From: Panicum virgatum
Taxonomy: Eukaryota > Streptophyta > Magnoliopsida > Poales > Poaceae
DNA: 64,000 bases
Assembly (NCBI RefSeq): GCF_016808335.1
Contig: NC_053148.1
Coordinates: 16,024,433-16,088,432, forward strand
Direction: 5' to 3'
Both the position numbers and the translations under genes were made by a program. Position 1 is the stretch's first letter; each line of letters begins with the position of its first letter. The notes below the pieces were generated by a model. The model was given only the letters and a program-made list of their open reading frames with translations, was not told where the DNA came from and searched no databases. This document shows positions 9,191 to 19,363 of the stretch, piece after piece.

Positions 9191-12100
9191 ATGGTTGGAT
9201 CAACTCGAGGCACCCCTAGTGGTTTTGGAGCCGGAGGGAATGGCGATCCACCTCCACCTCCTCCACCAGTGGGTATTGCTGAGGTTCTTGCCGCCCAGAC
9301 GGAAATTTTGCGGCAGCTGGTTCAAGCTCAGCAACAACCGCGGGGTGGGCATCATGCTCATCACGCACAAGAGGCGAGCTACCAAGATTTCCTCAGCACT
9401 CAGCCTCCGCTGTTCAATAAAGCGGATGAGCCTCTGGACGCTGACGCTTGGATTCGCACGATCGAGTCCAAGTTTTCTCTATTGACTACTCCTTGTTCCG
9501 AAGCGAACAAGACTCGCTATGCCGCGCAGCAGCTTCGCGGATCAGCTCGTATGTGGTGGGATCATTACCACGGGATGCTACCGGCTGATCATGTGGTGAA
9601 TTGGAATGAATTCAAATTGGCTTTTCGAGATCATCATATTCCAGCTGGACTTCTTGACCGTAAGCTCAACGAGTTCTTGGCCTTGACTCAGGGCACTCGT
9701 ACCGTGGTGCAGTATGCTCAAGTATTCCATCAATTGTGTCAGTATGCTGGACATCATGCCGATACCGACGCTAAGAAGCGTGAGCGCTTCCGTCGAGGCC
9801 TTAGTACCAAATTACAGGAGAGGCTAAATCTTGTCCGAGCAGACTCATTCAATGAATTGGTGAATATGGCTATATCTCAGGAGGATCTGATTTCTGCACA
9901 CCGCGCTGAAAAGAAGCGCAAGGCACCTGCTGGACCCTCGAGTGCCTCTGCACCGAGGTATCGTATTGTGCAAAATAACCCACCCGCATCCTCTCAGAAG
10001 GCCCCTCAGCCAGGGTGTTGGATTATTAGGTCTCCTCAACAGCAGCAGCCGACTCGATTCGGGCTTCCCCAGCAAGCTCGATTTGCACCTCAGCAGCAGC
10101 AGAACGGCCCTAGGCCGAATGCTCAGCCAGCCGCTCGCCCCGATAATAATAACCGCTGTTTCAGATGCGGGAGTCCGGATCACTTTGCCAAGATGTGCCC
10201 CCAGGCGGGACAATCTCAAGGGCAGGCTTCTCGCAGAAATGATCAGTACAAGGGCAAGAGGCAAACCATTCAAGTCAGGCAGGGCCGACTTAACTTCACC
10301 AACCTTGCTGACCTTCCTGAGGGAGCACCAATCATGTCGGGTACATTCTCTATAAACCAACACCCCACTGTTATCTTATTCGATTCTGGTGCATCTCATA
10401 GCTTCATTAGTTCTAAATTTGGAGCAAGGGTTGGGTTAGATTTCTGTCACACAAAAGGGTCATTCATGATATCTACCCCGGGTGGTAAAGTCGCATCAAA
10501 CCAAATCGTTCATAATGCGCCACTTAGTTTGGGTAGTAAAACTGTTCCTACCACCTTGATATTGTTGCCACTAGAAGGTATGGACATTATACTAGGAATG
10601 GATTGGATGAAAAGACATGGGGTAATGTTAGATATCTCTTCCCGAGCCGTTGAAATAAATTCTCCAACTCATGGTCATTCGGTTCTATATTTACCACATC
10701 CTCAATGTCACAACTCTTGTGCCTATGCCATGAAAGATATTCGTCTCGAAGATATTCCGGTAGTCCGTGAGTATGTAGATGTTTTTCCGGAAGATTTACC
10801 TGGTATGCCGCCAGACCGGGATATCGAATTTGTCATTGAACTTCAGCCTGGTACAGCACCTATTTCAAAAAGGCCATATCGAATGCCGCCTAAAGAATTG
10901 GCTGAACTAAAAATCCAGCTACAAGAACTGTTGGACAAGGGTTTTATTCGCCCAAGTGCTTCACCTTGGGGCTGTCCAGCATTGTTCGTAAAGAAGAAAG
11001 ATGATAGCCTGAGGTTGTGTGTTGATTACCGGCCTCTCAATGCGGTGACCATCAAAAATAAATATCCACTTCCTCGCATTGATGTATTGTTTGATCAATT
11101 GGCTGGAGCAAAGATTTTCTCCAAGATTGATCTTCGTTCAGGTTATCATCAAATTAAAATCCGGCCTTGTGATATTCCCAAGACCGCCTTCTCAACCCGA
11201 TATGGTCTCTATGAGTACTTGGTTATGTCTTTCGGTCTCACCAATGCTCCGGCCTATTTCATGTACCTCATGAACTCGGTATTTATGCCGGAACTTGACA
11301 AGTTTGTCGTGGTCTTTATTGACGACATTCTGATCTATTCCAAAGATGAGGCAGAACATGAGCAACATCTGCGCATTGTTCTTCAACGTCTCAGAGATCA
11401 TAAGCTATACGCAAAATTCTCCAAGTGTGAATTCTGGCTGGACACAGTCAAATTTCTGGGTCACACTATATCTAGTGAAGGCATTTCAGTTGATCCCAGC
11501 AAAGTGCAAGAAGTGATGGACTGGAAACCTCCTACTTCAGTTCATCAGATCCGCAGTTTTCTCGGCTTGGCGGGGTATTACCGCAGATTTATTCCGGACT
11601 TCTCCAGAATTGCTAAGCCCATGACAGAACTACTAAGGAAAGATGTCAAGTTTAAATGGAACACGAAGTGTGATGAAGCATTCCATACATTGAGAGCACA
11701 TCTAACCACTGCACCAGTCTTGGCTCAACCTGACAACAATAAACCATACGACGTTTATTGTGATGCTTCAGGCACTGGTCTTGGTTGTGTTCTAATGCAA
11801 GACAATCGGGTGATAGCTTATGCTTCCTGAGCTCTACGGCCACACGAGCTAAATTATCCCACTCATGATCTGGAACTAGCCGCCGTTATTCATGCTCTCA
11901 AGCTTTGGAGACATTATCTTATGGGCACTCATTGCAATATCTATACCGACCATAAGAGTCTCAAATACATTTTCACTCAAAGTGAGCTGAATATGAGGCA
12001 ACGAAGATGGCTGGAATTAATTAAAGATTATGATCTGGAGGTTCATTATCATCCGGGCAAGGCGAATGTGGTAGCCGACGCGCTCAGTCGCAAGGTTCAC

Positions 12101-13732
12101 TGCAATTGCCTTTCAATGGAGTCGTATAATGACACATTGTGTGCTGAAATGCAAAGGCTGAAATTAGAAATTATTCCTCAGGGCTCTTTGAATCATATTT
12201 CGGTGGAACCGACACTCTATGACCAGGTCATCATGGCACAAGTACACGACAAAAGTGTTGGTATCATCAAGCAGCAAGTAGTAGAAGGTGAAAATAAATA
12301 TAAGTGTTTCCGAGTGGACCATAAAGGAATTTTGTGGTTCGAGGATCGCCTAGTCGTTCCCAAGAATCCTGACCTGCGGAAACAAATCCTGGACGAAGCA
12401 CATCTCTCTAAATTCTCTATTCATCCGGGCAGCACCAAGATGTACCAAGATCTCAGGCAAAATTTTTGGTGGACTCGCATGAAGAGAGAGATTGCCAAAT
12501 ATGTCGCAGAATGTGACACCTGCCAGAGAGTGAAAGCTAGTCACTTGAAGGTTGCTGGAACTCTTCAACCTCTACCAATTCCATCTTGGAAATGGGAAGT
12601 TATCAGCATGGATTTCATTGTGGGCTTACCAAATACTTCTCAGCACCATGATTCCATTTGGGTCATAGTTGATAGGCTCACAAAGACTGCTCATTTTATT
12701 CCAGTGCATACTGAATATCGAGCCAAGAAATATGCTGAGATCTATATTGATCGGATTGTCTGCCTACACGGTATACCCAAAACAATTATATCGGATCGTG
12801 GTCCTCAGTTTGTGGCAAGGTTTTGGGAGCAACTCCAAGAGGCTCTCGGAACTAAATTAATTCGAAGCTCAGCTTACCATCCACAGACTGACGGACAGAC
12901 CGAAAGGGTTAATCAAATTCTTGAAGATATGCTTCGAGCATGTGTCATCCATTATGACAAGAACTGGGACAAATGTTTATCCTTGGCTGAGTTTTCTTAT
13001 AACAACAGCTATCAGGCCAGTCTGAAGATGGCACCCTTCGAGGCCTTGTATGGTCGACGGTGTCGAACTCCTTTGAGTTGGTCCCAGACTGGAGAACGTC
13101 AAATCTTTGGACCTGAATTAGTGGTCGAGGCTGAAGAGAAAGTAAAAATAGTACAAGCAAATCTCCGAGCAGCCCAGTCTCGGCAAAAGAGTTATTTCGA
13201 TAAAAGAAGGGATCCTTTGAAGTTCATGGTTGGTAATCACGTCTATTTACGAGTGTCCCCAACTCGAGGCGTTCAACGTTTCGGAGTTAGGGGTAAGCTC
13301 GCACCTCGCTATGTAGGGCCATATGAAATCATTGAAGAATGTGGACCCGTGGCTTATCGTTTGCGACTTCCTTCACGACTTGCCGCCATCCATAATGTTT
13401 TCCACATATCCCAACTCAAGAAATGTGTTCGAGTTCCTACGGAAATCATTGATCAACAGGAAATTTTAGTGGAGCCCGATCTCTCATATACCGAATATGC
13501 ACTCAAAATTCTGGATCAAAAAGAGAGAGGTACTCGTCGAAAGGTGTTAAAAATGTATAAAATTCAGTGGTCTCATCACACTGAAGAAGAAGCCACTTGG
13601 GAGACGGAGGATTATCTTAATCGACACTATCCGGGTTTCCTTAGCTCTACCTCAGGTATATCATTTTTTCCCCGCCTCAATTCAATCATCCAATCTCGGG
13701 ACGAGATTCTTTTTAAGGGGGGTAGGTTGTGA
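9191..13732 (+). pseudogene. gag-pol: gag-pol polyprotein of A, one nonsense codon in RNase H
   Basis: One frame of 1,513 codons is interrupted only by TGA at 11828-11830, where D has GGA (Gly). Order: Gag domain at about residues 110-215 ([16 protein letters not shown]); a CX2CX4HX4C zinc knuckle at residues 323-336; protease with FDSGAS (Asp 398); reverse transcriptase with VDYRPLN and the catalytic FIDDIL (Asp 711-712); RNase H with CDASGTG, ELAAV and YTDHKSL; integrase with its HHCC finger, MDFIVG (Asp), SDRGPQF (Asp) and TERVN (Glu); the GPY/F region YVGPYEI; and a chromodomain (YKIQWSHH, EATWETE) that would target chromatin. The start is the ATG of [11 protein letters not shown], preceded by an acceptor-like CAG and shared with C and D. 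The stop TGA at 13730-13732 lies inside the 3' LTR, so the polypurine tract is translated. All catalytic residues I checked are present. Confidence 0.93.
13714..13727 (+). other. Polypurine tract of A
   Basis: TTAAGGGGGGTAGGT immediately precedes the 3' LTR and would prime plus-strand synthesis. It lies within the pol reading frame. Confidence 0.85.
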
Positions 13733-16700
13733 CACCTCAGGTGTCAATACTTTGAAATCCAATCAATACACATTAGGGAAAGTTAAAAGAAAAATTTGGG
13801 AAACTAATTCAAAGAGAAAGGACCAAATAAAATACAAATCATACAACAGAAATTAAAGGAAAAAGAGAAAGGAGTGAAAAACTACTCAAATCTTAATTCA
13901 AAAATGTGCACAAAATTTTTGTTGGCTCATGAGAAGTATTTCAATTGACATGTGCTCAATTGAACTTCAGCCAAAGTCAAGTCAAAAACTGATTAAAACT
14001 AAAGTCCTTTTGTGCAAATATGTAAATGTACCAATAGTTCAAAATGTGAGTTTCAAACGAAAATTTGCATAACACAAAAGTGGTAGACCTTGAAAAGTTA
14101 TACAAAAATGGTATTCAACACTTTTCCATTTGAGCCCTCCAAGTAGGAGATAATTTTTGTTTACCGAGAGGTCCCTGAAATTTTCAGAAATCGCAAAAGA
14201 GCCCCCATCTCCATCTCTCTCTCCCGGCTGGCTCTGTTTCGCCCGCCGCCCGCCGTACGCCGCCGGTGGACTTCGTCCACCGCGCGCCCACGGCCAAATG
14301 GACCCGGGGAAACCGTTTAACGCCACCTGGCCCGCCCCTTGGCACCTCCTCGCGCGCACACGCGTCCCAGGCCGCTCCCGAGCCGCCACGACACCCCGGC
14401 CGGCGCAGCGCCGCTGCCTCCTCCGCCCGCTCGCCGTCGAGTCGCCCAGGGCCAAATCGACCACCCCCAGTCACTACATTGCTCACCCAGGAGCTCTTTG
14501 GCCTATAAAGACCCCCAGAAACCCACGGTCGCGCCCCTTCTTCCTCTTCTTCCTCCTCCCGCCGCTCCGCCATGGCCGCCGAGATCTAGCTCGCGCGGAC
14601 CAGCTAGCCCAGCCCCACATTGCCCCCTCCGACCACCGCAGAAGCTTCTCCACCTCCTAGTTACGCTCCACGCGCGCGGAATCGAACCCAAAACCCCTCC
14701 CGAAGCCGTTCCCCTTTTGCGCCGCCGCCGGTGAGCTCAGGCTCACCGCGGACCGGCCAGCTCCGGGGAAGGCCGAGCCCGACAGCTACCCCAGAAGCAT
14801 CCACGAGCTCACGCGGTGCTCGTGCGCGCCTTGTTCCCCTACCCCGAGCCCTCCTTCACCTCCAGCGCCGGCGAGCCGAACAACCGACCCGCCATCAACG
14901 CCGACGAGCTTGAACCTGTGCTCCAAACGCTCGAACGTCGACCAGGGTAGGTGTTCCTCGATCCTTTCTCCCCCACGCGCCTCCCCGTGGCAGCCCCGGT
15001 AAGCCCTGCACCGCAGAACACCACCGGCAAGATGCCACGGCGGAGAAGGCCGGCGAAGGACCCGGTTGTAATTTCTTTTTTTCGTTCAAGAGTGTCTCTG
15101 CAAGTTTTACAGTGTATACCAGTGAACTTCTAAAATGCGAAACAAATCACAGAAAAATCAGAAAAATGCAAACTCAACTGATCTGGAATCCTTGTAACAA
15201 AATCTACAAATTTTGTAACATTCACATTTGCAGAAACTCAACCGAATTTAATCTAGGGAAAAGATTAAGAAAATCACCTTATGCATGTTCATGAAGTTTT
15301 GCTCATCAAATGACTTTGATTTTTGGATATGTTATAACTAATGGGATGCTAAGATCACAGTAAAAAGATGACACCAAACCAAAATAGTTATCGGGTTAGA
15401 ACAATCAAGATTCTCTAATCTATTGTTAGCAATCTCGATTTAATTCTGGAAAATGTGTACATGAACTTGCTCTGAAAATTTTACTACAGCCTTGTGCCAC
15501 TGAATCCCTGCAAATCTCTAAAATTAAAATTCATTAGAGTTCATTTGCTATATACCATGATTTATGCTTGTTTAATCAACTTAATTCCTCATATATAGTT
15601 CTTATGCTCAGAAAAATTTATATTTATTTCTGGAGTCTCTTTTTAGCTCTATGTTCCTGTCTAAAAATTTTGAGCTGCAGTTACAGAGTTTTGCCTTGGT
15701 GAATAATCATGCTTAACATCTTAGGGCTAGATTTACTATTTTTGTTCTGAGTAATCTACAATGTTTCTGATCATCATTTTTGGGCATGATCTTGTTTAGA
15801 GTATGTTCTACCTGTGATAAAAATTTCAGATGCAATACTGGTCGGATGCATCTTGAGAAATTCATGCAAACTCATGTTAAATTAACTGAATAACTAATTT
15901 ATCATAGTGAGTTAAATCTTGAAAAATTTTCTGGAGTATGTTTAACTCAGGACCAGTCTCTGGTAAAAATTTGAGAAGCAAATCCTTAGTAAAACTTTCT
16001 GTAGATTTAATCTTTGTTAATGGCTTGCTGTTTTTAATATTTTTATCACCTCTGCTATATAAGTGTATAAAAAGCATGCTATGTGTTCAAAATAAAAAAA
16101 TGAAAACCCAAAACCCCACTCATTCATGAATAACCGTAGTTATGTTTGCTACTCTATAAACGGTTGCCCATGCAATGAAATGTGAAATCATCACTAAATT
16201 AACTTTCATGGACTACAACTTTATCGTGAAGGAAAGAAATTATATCCCTGAATAACTCAAAATCTTGCATCGCATATAGAAACGGTTAACCTCGCGGACG
16301 GAGACTACGAACTGGTGCCCGCGGACTCTCGTGCGGAGCAGGAGGTTAATCTGAACTGTACTAACTTGTCTCAAGACCTGGGCCAAGCCCCAGAAGCTTT
16401 TCTGTCTGACAGTGCCCAAGAAGGCAAGCCCCGGAGCATAATCCCACTATTTTTTTTCGAATTACCATTCTGCTATCTATTTATTAATGTATGGTAATAG
16501 TTGGTTTTCTGCAATTAAGTTCTCTAGGCGTTGATCGAAAACCCTAGATGCATGATCCATAGGAACCTATGTTTGATACCGGATCTTTTTATCGACTAGT
16601 TGCCATGCTAAATAGGTTCGGTAGAAGTCGAGTGGTTCCCTGCCTCTCGCGAGCAAATAGGATTTGTACTGACTTTAATTCCTGTTGAAATATAAGGACA

Positions 16701-17872
16701 ACGGGCGGGGTTGTGTAGTTGTGATACCCCGCTGGTATAGTCAAAAATGGCTAAGGTCGCGGTGTGTGGCTCATTTCGTTAAGCGTTTGAAAGTACTAGC
16801 CACATACCGAGAAATATGGTAATCGGTAAGCTTAAGTATCTGATTGGACCGGCGAGTGGAACGATCTCGCACCCTCCTGGTAGAAGTAGGGTTTATTTTT
16901 ATGTCGCGACGTACGGGTGCAGAGTGGTCGGACTCTGTAGTCGGGGAGGGTGTTCCGGATCCACGGACTGGAAAGAAAGGGGAAAAGTAGCGTGGGCGGG
17001 AGCGAAGTCGATCCCCATGCGTGTGGTCTAGGTTCCCCTGGCCAGGTTGAAATTCGATTCAGAATCGTCCGCCTCTCACGGCATGAGATTGCTTAATGTT
17101 TTCGGTCACATAGAGTAACAAGTGAAATCCAATGATGAAAATATTGTTGGTTGATTAAATGGTTGCTCTACCATGTTTGAGTAGAGTCAGTTGCAAATTT
17201 AGAATGGTTAATTCTACTAGAATCTGGCTAAGTAAAACCTGAAATTAAGGATCAAAACTTAGCGGCATTTTTGGCAAACAAACCCTACCAACCAAAAAGC
17301 TTGCATGTCTAGTTATCGGACTATGTTATATCCGGAGACGGGTCAGTCTTGCTGAGTATTAGTATACTCAGCCTTGCTTGTGGCACTGTTTTTCAGGTAC
17401 TAACTTTGAAGACCTGTTTGCGAGTCTTACTTGGCCTTGTACTCTGCCTCCGGGTTGGTCTGTTGAGTGGGATGGCCCTTCAGCTGGTGCTAATCACCCT
17501 CCCGCTGAGTGACGCATTCGTACGGGCTTTACCGATGCATCACGTTATTTCGTTAGTTATCTTTTAATGCTTCCGCTGAACTTTGAGACTTGAATAATTT
17601 GAGGAGTTGGAACTCCGTAGTACTTCGCTAGTCTGAACATGGTTTGTAATAAGTTTTCTTTCCGCTGCAATCACTCTGAGATGTATGAAATGGTTTGTGT
17701 TGTAATCTCTGGGCTCACCTTCGTGTGAGTGTTGTCTGCTGATCCTGGAATAGCGTGGCTTTTATCGAGGCTTCACTCGAGGAACTGCCGGTGAGTGCCA
17801 GATTGGGTCAGAGTTGCTTAGCAACGAAGATCAGTGCACCCGGGCCCAGTAGTTTTGGGTGGTTCCGCCACA
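13728..17872 (+). repeat. 3' LTR of element A (4,145 bp)
   Basis: It is colinear with 1844-6236, at an offset of 11,884 up to the indel. It lacks 248 bp present in the 5' LTR: GTGTATAAAA joins directly to AGCATGCTATGTG near 16070, whereas the left LTR has the extra segment at about 4188-4440. It ends GGTTCCGCCACA and is followed by GGTCC, the target-site copy, and by the rest of B's integrase. Confidence 0.93.
14504..14510 (+). promoter_or_regulatory. TATA box of the 3' LTR of A
   Basis: TATAAAG occurs in the same context as 2620-2626. In this position it could fire outward into element B. Confidence 0.6.
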
Positions 17873-17986
17873 GGTCCCTTCAAGGTGATGGAAGTATGTC
17901 GGCCCGGATGCGTTCGCCTTGCCACAGAAGGAGTGCCGCAGCCCAACCCGTGGAACATAGAGCATCTGCGTAAGTTTTATGCTTAG
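17873..17986 (+). pseudogene. Integrase C-terminus of B, continuation of the part ending at 1843
   Basis: The frame starts with GPFKVMEV, the direct continuation of NWE before element A, and ends IEHLRKFYA and a stop at 17984-17986. This tail (WNIEHLRKFY) is typical of Tat integrases and shows that no chromodomain follows. Phase and sequence fit exactly after removing A plus one target-site copy, which proves the insertion point. Confidence 0.92.
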
Positions 17987-19363
17987 ATAGAGCAGGAAAT
18001 GAATTTTTCCTTTGTAATAAGATAGAATCAGCGTGCGGACCATAGCGGTGGGGGTCCATCCTCGTAAACCCGGCCTCTGGCGTCCATCGCACTACCGGCT
18101 AGCATTAACACACGGCCCAGAGCGGTAGGGGTCCGCCCTCATAAACCGGGCCTCTGGCATCCATCGCGCAAGCCATGTATATCAAGTTGAAAAGGAAAGA
18201 TTTGCTCCCAGTTCTGTCTTTGTGTCAAAATTTTATTTTGCTTTTCGATTCTCGAACTTTTTCCCTTTCTAACCCCCGCGCGGACTTCCACTATTGTTGT
18301 TACAACTGAGATCTGTATTGAGTTGCTAGACTGCCGTACAGGTCCGGACCCCCTTGCTGCTGGAGGAGGGGTCCGGACCCCTAGGGACCTGCTCTGGAGA
18401 GGTGGTGCTCATTTCCTGGGGTGGTCCGGAGTTCTGTGTAGCCCCATAGCCGGTTCCGTACCCAAAGCCTACATGCTCCACCACCCTGTAACGAGTGCTC
18501 TAGTACCCGGAGCTGGGTAATTAGGGGCCCGGACCTCCTTCTAGCTCAAGGGTTGGCTTCCTAAGTCCTACACGGCAAGTCCAGCTGCATATCTCAAAGG
18601 ATCGAGTACGATAGAATGACATCGCCCATTGCTAGGAAGGGGTCCGGGACGTCGGGAACCTGGTCTGGTAAAGACGTGCTTGTTTCCTGGAGTGGTCCAG
18701 AGCCCTGTGTAGCGGATTAGCCTGGTTCCGTACCCTAAGCATACACACTCCACCACTCTGTAACAAGCATCGTGCTGCCTGGACCTGTGTACCCGAAGGT
18801 CCGGACCTCATACTAGCTTGGGGGCCGGTTCAGAATAGGTCCCGCGGGCCTGCTACTAAGCTGTGACTTTGAGTGGTATGCAGGTGAAGCCTTGACTGGT
18901 GGTAGCTTTAAGGCTTCATGCAGGTCGAGGTCCAGACTCGGTGGTGGACAGACTCAAACAATTGAGCCTGTCTCCCAAGGGGCCCGGAGCGTTCGCTTTG
19001 AGCCAAATACCAAGGATCGACTCTGCATGCGTCAAACAGCTAAGTTGCAGTATCATTACTACCATCCCAGTGAGTTTGATTTTTCTCTCTGTAGTTTTTT
19101 CTACTATTCAGGGAACAAGTCACTCATTTGACTTACAATCTATACTACACCTATGCCCTGAGACTGCCTACCAGGGGGTCCGGAGTGTTCGCTCGGCTCA
19201 GATGGCAGATAGGTTCAAACAACTGAACCTATCTACCAGGGGGCCAGGGCGCCGAGGGCCACATACGGCAGATTGGAGCAAATGACAAGTAGCTAAGTTG
19301 AAATTTCTTCTATTAAAATTTCAACAATTACAATGTTTTTACATAACACAAAAAACAAGAGTT
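17987..19363 (+). repeat. Non-coding 3' region of B with tandem repeats
   Basis: No ORF here is convincing. Two repeat sets are visible. A unit with GGCCTCTGG...CCATCGC occurs twice at a 77-bp spacing (about 18020-18175). A larger unit with GGTTCCGTACCC, CTCCACCAC/TCTGTAAC and repeated GTCCGGAC palindromes occurs twice at a 272-bp spacing (about 18340-18850). Shorter echoes (TCAAACAA, CCAGGGGG) continue to 19250. Tandem repeats between pol and the 3' LTR are known in Tat/Ogre elements and can seed satellites. Confidence 0.7.

Larger units (their letters stand above)
1844..17872 (+). mobile_element. Element A: near-intact Tekay/Del-type chromovirus (Ty3/gypsy)
   Basis: A is a complete element of about 16.0 kb: LTR, initiator-Met-type primer site, structured leader, orf0, gag-pol with chromodomain, polypurine tract, LTR. 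Very long LTRs, a chromodomain and an ORF ahead of gag match the Tekay/Del branch; rice RIRE3/RIRE8-type elements are known for such an upstream ORF. The two LTRs differ by a 248-bp deletion in the right copy and only scattered base changes, so the insertion is fairly recent. It lies in the integrase gene of element B in the same orientation. The only coding lesion I see is one nonsense codon in RNase H. Confidence 0.93.
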
